Shown here: positions 11,878-24,000 of the stretch, in pieces
How positions within the stretch are numbered: position 1 is the stretch's first letter
How the letters are laid out: each line of letters starts with the position of its first letter
From: Eupeodes corollae
Lineage: Eukaryota > Arthropoda > Insecta > Diptera > Syrphidae
Assembly (NCBI RefSeq): GCF_945859685.1
Contig: NC_079149.1
Span: forward strand, 58,918,991 to 58,982,990
DNA length: 64,000 nt
Direction of reading: 5' to 3'
Program-made: the position numbers and the translations under genes
Notes under the pieces: model-generated
What the model was told of the DNA's origin: nothing
Database searches by the model: none
The model's input: the letters and a program-made list of their open reading frames with translations, nothing else

Positions 11878-12374
11878 CACCAACTTAAACTTCTGGAACT
11901 GTAATTTTACCGTTGTTTTAATAAAACAAAATGGTCAGAAACTTACTAATTCCGAAAAAAAACTATAACTAAATACAATGATTTATAATTTTGACCAAGT
12001 TGATGTTTATGTTTGATTTGAGAACAATTAAAGTGGTGATTCTCATCGGCCAAACATATAACTAAATACTTTCATAGGAATTCGTAAAAGTTAGGAATTC
12101 GTAATAGTGATAAGTTTCTCATTCAAAACATTGGGTGGTTTGCGAAATGCTTTATCTCAGTCAGTCGTAAATGTTATTATTTTGAGCTTTCATTTACTTT
12201 CAAATGCAAAATAATTTTGCGACAAATCTCACAAAAATAAAATCGATCTCATCGAATCGATAGCAGGAAAGAGCTTTGTCATTTGAAAGTAGATCTTGTA
12301 TAATATTGAAACTGTAATTTTTTTTAATGAGTGGAAATACATTTTTAATACAATAATTACAAATTTTTTTGATT
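11878..12374. other. non-coding AT-rich spacer
   Basis: I see no coding frame, RNA gene or clear repeat here. Confidence 0.5.
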
Positions 12375-12498
12375 GTCGTTTGATTAGAATGTTGGTTAAC
12401 TACGGAATGGTTGAAGGCTTCGGAATCATTCAGAGAGACTAGAATACGTTCACGAACATGCTAGAGGAAAAAAATGAGTCCGGGAAAAAAGTATGCAT
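12375..12498. repeat. left copy of a ~124-bp direct repeat
   Basis: The block starting GTCGTTTGATTAGAATG is almost identical to 14864-14987 in the same orientation, diverging only near its right end. The two copies bracket the mariner relic and the satellite-bearing element. This is far too long for a transposition target duplication. Confidence 0.85.
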
Positions 12499-12501
12499 GT
12501 A

Positions 12502-13347
12502 AAGGGTGATTTTTTTGAGGTTAGGATTTTCATGCATTAAGCCTAGTACATACTTCCACGTGAAGTGAACGTTCGCCAGTGGAGAAAGTGAACTTTTGAC
12601 ATTGCTCACTGGTACACACTTGTGAGTACACGTGTGAACATGCGGAAACCAAATGTCAAAGCTTCACCAACAGTTCCCGTACATTTTGCACGTGAATTGT
12701 CCGTGAACGAAAACTCTCCACTTTGTTCTCCACTCAGCTTCACGAGCAAGTTCACGGGTGAACCAAAAACTGAAATTTGTATGGGTTCACGAGATGGTTC
12801 ACAAGTATGTACTAGGCTTTAGTATTTGACAGATCACGCGGGATTTCAGACATGGTGTCAAAGAGAAAGATGCTCAGTATGCTTGATATTGGTGTAAAAC
12901 CGTATAAAATACAGCTCATGCAAGAACTGAAGCCGAACGATCTGCCACAACGTCGAATTTTCAGTGAATCGGCCCTAGAAAAGTTGGCAGAAAATCCGCT
13001 TTTTTATCGACAAATTTTGTTCAGCGATGAGGCTCATTTCTGGTTGAATGGCTACGTAAATAAGCAAAATTGCCGCATTTGGAGTGAAGAGCAACCAGAA
13101 GCCGTTCAAGAACTGCCCATGCATCCCGAAAAATGCACTGTTTGGTGTGGTTTGTACGCTGGTGGAATCATTGGACCGTATTTTTTCAAAGATGCTGTTG
13201 GACGCAACCTTACGGTGAATGGCGATCGCTATCTTTCAATGCTAACAAACTTTTTGTTGCCAAAAATGGAAGAACTGAACTTCGTTGACATGTGGTTTCA
13301 ACAAGATGGCGCTACATGCCACACAGCTCGCGATTCTATGGCCATTT
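12502..13347 (+). mobile_element. internally deleted, 3'-truncated DD41D-type mariner
   Basis: The left terminal repeat AAGGGTGATTTTTTTGAGG follows a TA and matches the end of the fuller copy at 45982-47284. A 279-bp MITE interrupts the 5' leader (12540-12818). A deletion of about 0.4 kb removes the start codon and DNA-binding domain, fusing leader sequence to the catalytic part at about 12890. The frame at 12852-13364 then reads the catalytic domain from GVKPYKIQ through FSDEAHFWLNG to QQDGATCHTARDSMAIL. At 13348 it runs directly into satellite DNA, so the third catalytic Asp and the right end are missing. Non-functional. Confidence 0.88.
12540..12818 (+). mobile_element. PIF/Harbinger-type MITE, copy 1 (279 bp)
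   Basis: The terminal inverted repeats are AGCCTAGTACATACTT and its complement. The target duplication is TTA at 12537-12539 and 12819-12821. Removing the element plus one TTA gives exactly the sequence of the uninterrupted mariner at 47230-47260. The interior carries many GTGAAC/GTTCAC subterminal motifs. It has no coding capacity. A 3-bp TTA (TWA) duplication is typical of PIF/Harbinger elements. Confidence 0.9.
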
Positions 13348-14680
13348 TGTCAACATTCAGTTAAAGTTTGAAAAAATCGAATTGACAGTTTTTTTTACAT
13401 AAAATAAAAACCTAAAAAAAAATTTATAAAAGTTGGTAAAAATTGATTTTCGACTCAAATATCTTTTCAAAACTTTGAGATATTGGCTTTTATTTACTTT
13501 TATCTTTCAAAAAATCTTGTTGTCAACATTCAGTTAAAGTTTGAAAAAAATCGAATTGACAGTTTTTTACATAAAATAAAAACCTAAAAAAAAAATTATA
13601 AAAGTTGGTAAAAATTGATTTTCGACTCAAATATCTCTTAAAAACTTTGAGATATTGGCTTTAATTTACTTTTATCTTTCAAAAAATCTTGTTGTCAACA
13701 TTCAGTTAAAGTTTGAAAAAAATCAAATTGACAGTTTTTTTTACAAAAAATAAAAACCTAAAAAAAATTTATAAAAGTTGGTAAAAATTGATTTTCGACT
13801 CAAATATCCTTTCAAAACTTTGAGATATTGGCTATAATTTACTTTTATCTTTCAAAAAATCTTGTTGTCAACATTCAGTTAAAGTTTGAAAAAATTCGAA
13901 TTGACAGTTTTTTTTACAAAAAAATAAAAACCTAAAAAAAATATATAAAAGTTGGTAAAAATTGATTTTCGACTCAAATATCTTTTCAAAAATTGTAGAT
14001 ATTGGCTTTTAACTACTTTTATCTTTCAAAAAATATTGTTGTCAACATTCAGTAAAATTTTGGAAAAAATCGAATTGACAGCTTTTTTTTACAAAAAATT
14101 AAAAACCGAAAAGAAATTAACAAAAATTGGTAAAAATTGAATATCGATTCAAATATCTTTTCAAAATCTTGAAAGTTAGACTTCAAACTTATTTTATCTT
14201 ATAAGAAATATTGTTTTCAACATTCGATAAAATTTTGAGAAAAATCGAATTGACAGTGTTTTTATCAAAAATAAAAACCTTAAAAAAAATTTTATAAAAG
14301 TTGGTAAAAATTAATTTTCGACTCAAATAACTTTTCAAAACTTTGAGATATTGGCTTTACTTTACTTTCATCTTTCAAAACACTTTGTTGTCAACGTTCA
14401 GTAAAATTTTGAACAAAATCGAATTGACAGTTTTTTCACAAAAAATTAAAAACCGAAAAAAATTAACAAAAGTTGGTAAAAATTGATTTTCGACTTAAAT
14501 ATCTTTTTAAAAATTGTAGATATTGGCTTTTAACTACTTTTATCTTTCAAAAAATATTGTTGTTAACATTTAGTAAAATTTTGAAAAAATTCGAATTGAT
14601 AGTTTTTGTAAAAAATAAATAAAAATACTGGCTAAAAAATTATTTTATTTTACAGAAAATATTGTTTTCGATATTCAGTG
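13348..14680 (-). repeat. tandem array of ~173-bp units (about 8)
   Basis: The TGTCAACATT-type landmark recurs at 13348, 13521, 13693, 13866, 14040, 14215, 14389 and 14561, a spacing of 172-175 bp. Each unit also has a GTTGGTAAAAATTGATTTTC box and a CGACTCAAATATCTTTTC box. Units drift in sequence but hardly in length. The short ORFs within are shadows of the repeat. Confidence 0.92.
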
Positions 14681-14862
14681 ATTTTTATATAAAAATCCAA
14701 CAGTCCGTTATTTCATAAAAAATAAAATCTACAAAAAATAGTACCAACGCAAATTTGGTAAAATTGATACCAGTACATATAAACAAACTTTGAAGCAAGA
14801 CAAATCGACAGACGGGATGGGACGTTATCAGTGTGGGTCGCATCCCAGCCTCTTTTTGATTT
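13348..14862 (-). mobile_element. Helentron/DINE-like element, copy 1 (array plus terminus)
   Basis: After the 173-bp array come a diverged partial unit (about 14640-14760) and the conserved family terminus at about 14795-14856, reverse complement of GGCTGGGATGCGACCCACAC and the CCCGTCTGTCGATTTGTC block. The same terminus occurs at 22906, 27582, 38490-38556 and 42905. The other end is missing, replaced by the mariner relic. Assignment to rolling-circle Helentron/DINE-like elements rests on the internal tandem repeats and on the short subterminal repeats and 3' hairpin of the complete copy at 27577. Confidence 0.75.
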
Positions 14863-14863
14863 A

Positions 14864-14987
14864 GTCGTTTGATTAGAATGTTGGTTAACTACGGAATGGT
14901 TGAAGGCTTCGGAATCATTCAGAGTGACTAGAATACGTTCACGAACATGCTAGAGGAAAAAAATGAGTCCGGGAAAAATTATGCATT
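14864..14987. repeat. right copy of the ~124-bp direct repeat
   Basis: Near-identical to 12375-12498. Here the sequence continues smoothly past the TA where the mariner sits in the left copy, so this copy shows the unoccupied site. Confidence 0.85.
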
Positions 14988-15904
14988 TATAAACATACTG
15001 CGTTTATGCAACTTAACTACAGTTAATCTATAAGTAAACCAGGGTTTTGTAAAATATTGCTTTATTTTGGTCAAGAATTGCGTCAGATTTTGGGGGTTCT
15101 ACCATTTGGAGATTTTAGTAGGTAAAACTTATTTTTATTTTATTACGACAGAAGTTTCAGCAAATCACCGTACTATGTGAACTTATTGACAGGTCGTTTA
15201 TCAATAAAAATTTCTGTTATTGAACAAAATTTCCTGTTTGAAATCTAACAACGAATTTTTACTGACAGAAATTGTCATTTTAACACAAATCAGTGGAACG
15301 ATTCATATCAGCTATTCAGGAAAATGAATTTCCGTCCGGAAAATAGAAAAATACATTTTCAGAGAAAAATAAATGCGCAATTACACTTTTTCCCTCAAAT
15401 AAAATTTTTTCTGTAAATCCCGATCAATCAGATTATAATTTTCATTTGTAATCAAAGGAAAACACCGTGAAATATCGATTCAAAAAATGTTTCGGGTCGA
15501 TTTCGATGATAGCTATAACTGGCCCCTGAGACTATCAGACATTCTCCGACTTTTTTTTCCAGCCCGTAAGTTGTATTCCCCCTTTTGAAGTAAAAAATGT
15601 TAAATAATATCTTTCTTTTTTCAAAGTGAAATTTAAAATATCGTTTTGATTAGAGGATCAAGATTGTCGAAAGAAGCTATTAATGGACCCATTTGGGAAT
15701 CTCTAAACAAAAATATTTGTTGGTATCGTGATATAAATATATTTACTTCGAAAAATATCCAATGTAATAACATCCAAATTTCCTTGGAGTATTTTCTTCG
15801 AAGCAAATCAATTCTTAAGAAATTTGTAGATAGGAAAACATTTCGATTTTTGGAGGTATATGTTTCAAATTAAATCAAGGATCCTCCTATATATCATATA
15901 TATT
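14988..15904. other. spacer, no gene recognised
   Basis: Only short AT-rich frames are present, for example one of 75 codons at 15646-15873 with no recognisable domain. Confidence 0.45.
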
Positions 15905-16125
15905 AGTCTAAAAAGTCTTCGCACAGCAGCTTTCTTATTGTTGATTCTGAGATAAAATATTTATTATAAAAGTACATTCAAAACATTTTTTTTTTGAAAA
16001 TCACATTTTTTTTTTAAATTTGATAAAAAGGTAAGCGTGGAAACTAACTTTTTTTTAATGTAACCCTTTTCCTAGTTTTTTTTTTGAAAAAAAAACTGAA
16101 ATTAGGCTGCTGTACTAGATACATT
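15905..16125 (+). mobile_element. Tc-like MITE, copy 1
   Basis: The left end GTCTAAAAAGTCTTCGCACA plus CAGCAGC follows a TA, and a degraded complementary end (GGCTGCTGTAC) lies at about 16102-16112. It is homologous in inverted orientation to 41513-41737, including the interior TTTCTTATTGTTGATTCTG stretch. It is non-coding. Confidence 0.65.
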
Positions 16126-16867
16126 CACCATAAATAAAAATTCCTCGAAAAACGTTTGCCCGTTAAGCTAGTAAAATTTGCATTAAAAAAACACAACATT
16201 TTCTCTGGGAACTTATTTGTATCGGGAAACAAGTTTCAAGAGAACTGCATTATAATTAATTTTCCATGAAATTGAAAACATAGGTATAATATGATGCTCG
16301 ACAGAAGAAATTTAAATCATCGAAAAATGTCTAGAAAAAATACCAGACGATCACTTACAAGGTGCTTAGAATTGGCTTTTTGTTCAAAACAAACAAATAG
16401 TCTGGACGAGACAAAAAAAACCTCTGAAAATTCAAAAATTATTAAGAACAACACTCATGTTCTTAATGCAGGCGTCTCTACACAGGGTGATTGGTTATTG
16501 GTATAAGGTGCACCAGGAGGTTATAACGAGTAGCTTTTATCTTTTTTTTGAGGCATATCTTCAAATTAACAAATTAACAGATGGCTTTTTTCTCCAGAAC
16601 AGAAGGTTTTGAGGTATTGACTAATAATAAATATGAAGTCTAGTTAAAATAGCTTATTTGATTTTTATTATTTTCTTAAAAACTTATGGTACCTATACAA
16701 TAAAAATAAAAAAAATATAATCTTCTTATTTAATAGCTGGGTGGAAACAAAACATTTTTTTTTTTTGAAAAAATATTCTTCCAATAATTTTTCAATTTCT
16801 CAAAAACTTTGATGCATATATTATCACCCAGTTTTCTGTTTTCCTTTGAAAATTAAAATGAACATTT
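16126..16867. other. spacer, no gene recognised
   Basis: AT-rich DNA. A 71-codon frame at 16291-16506 has no family resemblance I can name. Confidence 0.4.
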
Positions 16868-18586
16868 AATTGTGAACTCAAATTTAATTGCAAGTCAGTT
16901 CGCCGAAAATTCCACCTTACCAGATAGTGTCATGACTCCCCCAGTTCTTGAACACGTAAATGATTCTATGGGACCAATCTTTTTTCGTACTCGAACTGTG
17001 GCGAGAGTTCTTAAAGATCTCAACATTCATAAATCCGCTGGCCCAGATGGTATCCCCGCTATTATTCTGAAGAGGTGTTCTTCCACGCTAGCAAAACCAC
17101 TGCGTAAGCTTTTCCATCTATCCTATTCTTCTGGGCTCGTTCCGAGTAGTTGGAAAACTGCATTTGTTCAGCCAATTCCAAAAAAAGGCGAATCTTCTTC
17201 TCCCACAAATTACCGACCGATAGCACTAACGTCCCTTCTTTCTAAGGTCATGGAAACGCTGATTAATTATCAGCTTAAGAAATATCTTGAGGAACGGAAG
17301 CTTCTTAATGACCGGCAATACGGCTTTCGTAGCAATAGGTCCACTGGTGATCTCATGGTTCATCTCACCGAACAGTGGAACAAATCTTTACATCGTTTTG
17401 GAGAAAGTAAGATTATTGCACTTGATATTTCAAAGGCATTTGATAAAGTTTGGCATCTTGCTCTCTTATCGAAAATGCGTGCTTTCGGTACCGACGAATC
17501 TCTTCTTCGTTGGATTAGAAATTTTCTTTCGAACCGTTCAATACAAGTTGTTTTGGACGGATTCAAGTCTGAAACTCATAAAATAAACGCTGGTGTGCCC
17601 CAGGGCTCCGTTTTGTCTCCGACCCTCTTCCTCATTTTTATAAATGATCTCCTGTCTGCTACTTCTAATCCAATACATTGTTTCGCTGACGATAGCACTC
17701 TTAGCTTTTCATATTCGTTTCCAGACTCACAACCCTCCTCTTCGGATGTGGAACTGCAACGGCAAAATATGATTAGCTCATTAAATTCCGACCTACACAG
17801 CATTGTACAATGGGGAATAAAAAATCGTGTGGAATTTAATGCTTCGAAAACGCAATGCTGTCTTGCATCGTTAAAGCGAGATAAACCGTCTTTGCCACTA
17901 TCTATGAGTGTCACTTGCATCAACGAAACAGAAAATCTTGACATCCTCGGAATGTGCATCAGCAACCACCTATTGTGGAGCGATTACATACGCGATGTTG
18001 CCAAAAATGCCGCAAGATGTCTAGGTTTTTTGAGACGTTGCAAGAAATTTTTTTCTCCGTCTGATCTGGCTACAACCTACAAAACCTATATACGTCCGAA
18101 ACTTGAATATAACTCTCATCTCTGGGCTGGTGCTCCAGTAACTTATTTAAGCCTCTTGGACAGTATTCAAAAAAGAGCTTTTAAAATGATTGGTGACATT
18201 AACATCATCAACTCGTTTACATCACTCTTCTTGCCTCAACCTTTTTTAATGTTATTTTAACGGACTATGCTCTAGTGAAATAGCCAGTTGCATTCCTCCC
18301 CTTAAACGATTTAACCCATGCCCATCAGTTTACCCTTGAGCCCAACTTCGGACGTGCTATGAAGTACAGAGATTCTTTTTTTAGCCGTACTACGCGAATG
18401 TGGAACGCCTTGCCGCGCTCTATCTTTCCCTGTCATTGCAATGTTCAGAAATTTAAAACCAATGTACACCGACACCTCCTATCCAACCCTTCCCTCTTTT
18501 CATAATGCTCACACTGTGTCTTTGGCATATTAAAGGTATAAAAAACCCTTTTAGTGTTTGCTAATTATAAAAAAAAAAAAATTGTG
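16868..18586 (+). mobile_element. Jockey-like LINE, 5'-truncated, best-preserved copy
   Basis: A continuous 462-codon frame (16872-18260) covers the reverse transcriptase: the SAGPDGIPA fingers block, YRPIALTS, the ALDISKAFDKVWH palm motif, AGVPQGSVLSP, and the catalytic FADD at 17681-17692. The thumb region ends RPKLEYNSHLWAG. The frame breaks at about 18215-18260, where a deletion removes part of the C-terminus, but HQFTLEP-like and SRTTRMW-like remnants continue to about 18420. Endonuclease and gag-like ORF1 are absent. The copy ends in a poly(A) run at about 18569-18580. AATTGTG at 16868-16874 and 18580-18586 is a candidate 7-bp target duplication, though it overlaps the A run. Confidence 0.9.
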
Positions 18587-18621
18587 CTTCGTTATATAAA
18601 ACCTAGAAATACAAATTATTT

Positions 18622-19769
18622 GATATTATTATTCCCCCTATTATTCTGAAGAGGTGTTCTTCAACACTGGCAAAACCACTGCGTAAACTTTTCCATCTTT
18701 CCTACTCTACAGGTCACTTTTCGAGCGGATGGAAAACAGAATTGTACAGCCTGTACCTTAGAAATGCGTATCATACTCCCCCTCTAACTATCGTCCAATA
18801 GCACTCACGTCCTTTCTTCCTAAGGTCATGGACTCCGTTTTGTCTCCGAGTCTCTTCCTCATATTTATAAACGATCTTTTGTGTACCACTTCTAATCCAT
18901 TACACTGTTTCGCTGACGACAGTACGCTCAGCTTTTTAAATTCGTTTCTAGATTCACATCCTTGTCCTTCGGATGTGGAACTTAAACGGCAGCGTATGAT
19001 AAGCTCATTAAATTCTAATCTTGACAGCATTGTACAATGGGGAATCAAAAAAAGTGTAGAATTTAATGCTTCGAAAACTCAAAGCTGTCTCCTGTCGTTA
19101 AAGCGTAACCCACCCCGATGCCGCTATCCATAAACGGCATTTGTATGCAGGAAACTAGTTAACTTTCAGTACTCGGTTTGTGTATCACAGATCACCTCTT
19201 ATGGAATGATCACATATTCGATGTTGCCAAAAATGCAAGACATTTTTCACTCCTTCTGATCTGGCTATAATTTACAAAGCCTTCATTCGTCCCAAACTTG
19301 AATTTAACAGGATCCAAAAAAGAGCTTTGAAAATGATTGGCGGTAGAACTATAACCGAAACAATAACGTCACTCGAACACCACAGCAATTTTTCATGCCT
19401 TTCGTTTTTCTATCAATATTTTTATAAAGAGTATTCTGTCGAATTAGCCAGTTGCATTTTCCCCTTCAAACAATTCAGCCACAATACTCTTACTTCTAGG
19501 TATGGACATCAGTTTAACATTGAGCTCAATTTTGGACTTACTGTCAAGTAAAGAGATTCTGTTTTTAACCACACATCGAGAATGTGGAATGCTTTACCCA
19601 TCTCTGTTTACGCTATCATTTTGATATTAAAAACTTTAAGACCAATGTGCATCGGTATCTATAATTTAATCCATCCCTATTTTCATAAAGCTCGCACTGT
19701 GTTTAAACTTTAAACATGTTAAGGGTATTAAAACACCTTGAGTGCCCGTTAATTATTAAAAAAAAAAAA
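18622..19769 (+). mobile_element. second Jockey-like LINE copy, degenerate
   Basis: It lies in tandem with the preceding copy and is the same family, starting at the IPAIILKRCSSTLAK equivalent. Large internal deletions join the YRPIALTS region straight to VLSPSLFLIFINDL (18828). FADDS survives (18912-18926), then frameshifts accumulate. The 3' end has the same GGGTATTAAAA motif and a poly(A) run ending at 19769. Confidence 0.87.
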
Positions 19770-19789
19770 CAAATTTTATAGTTTTTAAA

Positions 19790-20090
19790 TTTCAAGTAAA
19801 ACAAATTTTGACATTTCTCGACTTTTCAATGTCCTTATAATCTAAATAAAATATTTTTGGAGAGATGTCTGCGTGTGCGTGTGTACTCCACACTTTAGGA
19901 ATGCATTTTTTTATCTTAAGAACCATTAGAGTTATCGACTTCAAATAAATTTTGTTTTACAAATTTAGAATAAAGAAAGATATTTTATTGTAAATGATGT
20001 TAATATTTTGTTAAGCTTTTAGGAAAATCTACAGTCCTGAAAGGAAGGGAAGTAATCAGCGTTTTTTGCATCCCACCCTTTTTTTTAAGT
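19790..20090 (-). mobile_element. fossil Helentron-like element
   Basis: On the minus strand it carries fragments of the family 3' region: a CTT(A/G)AGAACCA-like block, the CACACGCACG microsatellite-like stretch and GTCGAGAAATGTCAAA. The 5' terminus is degraded (GGGTGGGATGCAAAA on the minus strand, about 20070-20086). The tandem array has been lost. It lies about 0.7 kb upstream of BBS9. Confidence 0.6.
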
Positions 20091-20640
20091 ATTCATTTGA
20101 ACAAATTATCTTATACATACCTTTGGGCGCACAAATTGTAAGTTCCCTCATATTTGTGATTTGGAAGTCACCAGGTGTCTTTGTTCCCAAGAACTGCAGT
20201 GCCACTAAATTTATTAATTTATTTAAGGGAGAACTAGTCATTGTTTTATTTACAATATTCCAGTAGAGCTATAAAGAAGTTTTAAATCATGCAATTTAAG
20301 CCAAACATTAACCAATATTGTTAATGAGATCCTTATTTTTGACAAAAAAAAAAACAGAAGATTAAAAACAAATCCATCTTTCTGGGATGAGGTACTAATG
20401 TTGTCATTTTTAAATTATGCATAGTTATTTCTTCAATTGGATTGTCTTTAATTTCTTCTTTTGCATTTGTTGAAAGGTGTGAAAATAAGGATCTGTTTAT
20501 TATTAATGTTTCTGTGGTAAAAATAAAAAAAACATGTAAAATTACTATTAAAAAAATCTTAAAAAATAAAGTCATGGCCATACATTGTTTTAGTTCATGT
20601 AAAGAAATTCGTCAAATATAAATTTCGATTTTGCGTGTTA
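20091..20640. other. BBS9 upstream flank
   Basis: AT-rich DNA with no supported coding frame or repeat. Confidence 0.45.
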
Positions 20641-20647
20641 TAGAACC

Positions 20648-20659
20648 GTGCTTAGCAAC
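20648..20659 (+). promoter_or_regulatory. imperfect X-box-like site upstream of BBS9
   Basis: GTGCTTAGCAAC contains a perfect right half-site AGCAAC and an imperfect left half, about 113 bases before the BBS9 ATG. RFX factors bind X-boxes upstream of many ciliary genes, BBS genes included. Two mismatches in the left half keep this weak. Confidence 0.28.
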
Positions 20660-20771
20660 CAAATGCACAAACAACAATTCACTTCAATAGTTAAATACCT
20701 TCGTTCATTTACATTGCAAGAATTTAATTTATTATTGTTATTGAATTAATTTAATTGTTATAAAAGATAAA

Positions 20772-21052
20772 ATGTCTCTTTTTAAAGTGAGAACTTGGTG
20801 GGCAGCTCAATGTGCCGATATCGAAGAAAATTACGATGTTGCAAGTCTTTTGTGCACCCGTTTCGGCCTTGAAGAAATCGAAAAGGACTATATTGTAGTT
20901 GGATCTCACAAAGGTCTCTTAAGTATCTTCTACCCAAATAGCCCTGAATTCAATTCCGACCACAATACTGAACAATTTCAGGCAACGGATTTATTGCTTG
21001 AATGTCAGTTGAAGGCACACATTTTAGCAGTTCTTTCCGGGCGTTTCTCTGG
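20772..21052 (+). CDS. BBS9: BBS9 exon 1
   Basis: Starts at ATG in AAA-ATG context. It encodes the first propeller strands, including DYIVVGSHKGLLSIF and DLLLECQLKAHIL. It ends after GG at 21052 with donor GTAAGC, leaving two bases of a codon. Confidence 0.93.
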
Positions 21053-24000
21053 GTAAGCATAAAAGCATTCAAGGGATTCCCTTTTGTCTCGTTGCCAAAA
21101 AGTAATCTTTCGTAACCTTATCTCGCCCTGTAACCAAATACAACAAACCAAACCAACCAACGAAAAAAAAAAAAACAACTCCACGTTGGCCGTGTCACCA
21201 AACATGAACTGAACATCATCCTCTCGACGACCACAGGATCTTCCGCAGTGAGAATACAAATCAACTTGCAATTTTGCATCCGAACAATTTGGCAATTTAC
21301 AACCTGACGACTGTGGACGGAGTCGCCGACCATGGTAACCATTCTCAGCTACAGACCGTGATAGAGCATACGTTCGCGCGAACTGCATTCTCTTTGTGTA
21401 AAGGGCATTTTGGTCAAGTAAAAGGGCGTGAGTTTTTGTGCATTGGACATTTGGACGGAAGTCTGACATTTTACGAGCAAGATGGCATCTCATACGAATG
21501 CAATTTGCCAGGACCAAGGCCATTGCCTAGTCCGGTAGTTTATGTGGAACGGAGCGACTCATTTCTGCGTATCAATTCGTCCTGGCATTTGGAGAGTTTT
21601 AGGTGAATTTTAATTAATTTGTCGTCCTTCTTCAGGAAATAAAAGACACAAAACAAAAAAACCTGAACGTTTGAAAAACTTTTGGCTTTTTGCCAGAAGT
21701 TGGACGTTTTGCTCTGTTTCATCTCAACCGACCCACCGACCGACAACCGGAAGGATGGCCAAAACGGATAAGTTTTCCCCATCATTCCGAATACCAGTGA
21801 TGAGAGAACGGGGGTATCAGGCATTGTTAAATGAAATTGTGATACTTTGTCCTTTGGCGGGAAGACTCGTATATAAGATCGAGAATGGGAATGGAAATCC
21901 TGCTTAATTAATTCACTTGATTATTATAGCAGTAGCAGTTCCGAGAGCAAACGGAATTAGAATGGCAATTTGTTAGATTTATATTTTGGCCATCCTTTTT
22001 GTTAAATTGGGGAAAAGAGTGTGTCATTGTGTTATTGAGAAAGTAAAAATGAAATATGTGGCAATTTTATAGTTTTTAACATTTCAAAATGTACTAGTTT
22101 GAAAAATCTCTCTCTAATAATGCTCTTTTATAATATACATAATCTAGTTATCAGGATTTATCACACTCAGCCATCAATAATTCGGAAATTTCTCCGGTTT
22201 GGTCCTTTTGTCTGGGCGAAGGGGTTTTGGATATCGTGCCGGTACAAGTCAAGGAGTGAGTATCGTATACACACAAAGATGATAGTTTTAATGATTTTGA
22301 AAAAGTTTTCGAATTATGAAAGTTTTTATTTGAAATATTTTTTCAAGAGCATCCACATCGATTATGATTCTTGGAGAACGTAACCTTATAGCTGTTAATG
22401 ATCATGGGGTTGTTGAATTTATTTTGAAATTGGATTTTTCTCCCAAGTGTTTTTGTACATTTATTGTTGGATATTATTGGGGTGAGTATTTGCCTTTCCT
22501 ATATAATTATAATTTGCTTATTGCTATGTACTAACTTATCTTCATTGATAAAAAAAATACTTTGGAAAATTAATGAAAAATGTGTGAATCTTGCCTGAAA
22601 ATAGAAGTAAAGTGTTTTCTATTGATTCTGACGAAATATGCGTTATATTTCTTATAAATTAGGCGCCTTAATACTTACATAGTTATACTTACAGTTTTTA
22701 GTATTTAAAAAAAAAATTGTCGTTGATTGTATTTGAGTGGTTTTGAACATTAATCGACAGCAGAGGTTGAAAAAAATAGGCAAACTAGAATAGGTCTTGA
22801 AATACCCAAAAAAAAAAATGTCCACAGTTCTTCATTTAAGGTCCAAGTATAAGAAGGTAAGAAATGGCTGGTTTGGAAGAAAAATGATTTTCAAAACGAA
22901 AAAAAAGGCTGGGATGCGACCCACACTGCTAACTTCCCATCCCGTCTGTCGATTTGTCTTGCTTAAAAGTTTGTCTATATGTACTCGTATCAATTTTTAC
23001 CAAACTTGCGTACTATTTTTTGTAGATTTTATTTTGATGAAAAAACGGACAGTTGGATTTTTATATACAAATTACTGAATATCAAAAACAATATTTTCTG
23101 TGCAATAAAATAAGTTTGAAGCCAATGTTTTAATTTTTGAAAAGATATTTGAGTCGAAAATAAATTTTTACCAAGTTTTAGTATTGTTTTTTTTTTTTTA
23201 AATTTTATTTTTTGTAAAAAAACTGTCGATTCGATTTTTTTCAAAATTTTTGCCGAATGTTGAAAACAATATTTCTTATAAGCTACAATTAGTTTGAAGC
23301 CAATATTTCAAATTTTAGAAAAGATATTTGAGTCGAAAGTCAATTTTTACCAACTTTTGTTACATTTTGTTTAGGTTTTTAATTTTTTGTACAAGAACTG
23401 TCAATTAGATTTTTCCCAAAATTTTACTGATTGTTGACAATAATATTTTTTGAAAGCTAAAAGTAAATTAAAGCCAATATCTTAAGGCTTTGAAAAGATA
23501 TTTAAGTGGAAAATCAATTTTTACCAACTTTTATTATTTTTTTTGTCAATTTGATTTTTCTCAACATTTTTCGGAATGTTGAAAACAATATTTCTTATAA
23601 GATAAAAGAAGTTTGAAGTCTAACTTTCAAGTTTTTGAAAAGATATTTGAATCGATATTCAATTTTTACCAACTTTGAGTAATGTTTTTGTTTTTAGATT
23701 TTTATTTTTATAAAAAAAACTGTCAATGCGATTTTTCTCAAAATTTTACCAAAAGTTAAAAACATTATTTTTCGTTGCACAAAATTGTTTTGAAGATAAA
23801 ATCAATTGTATTCGTAAAATTTTCGTGGTGACAAAATTTTTGTCAACGACAAAAAATCGTCGCGAACTTACGGACATACAAAAAATTCAGCACGGAGAGT
23901 ACTGTTATTTTAAGTCTTAAGAAAAAACAAAAACACGTAACGAGAATCTCCTTAAAACCTTGATTTCAAAGTTTTAACTCAATCGACCCAATGGTTTGGG

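Noticed and set aside
13952..14140. Short frames in the 173-bp arrays
   Set aside because: They follow the repeat period and have no start context or protein-like composition.
13348..14680. CRISPR-like array
   Set aside because: Units are contiguous tandem repeats without unique spacers, in a eukaryotic context.
21671..21907. 78-codon frame as BBS9 exon 3
   Set aside because: Most of the frame has no similarity to BBS9; only the YQALLNE part was kept as a tentative exon.
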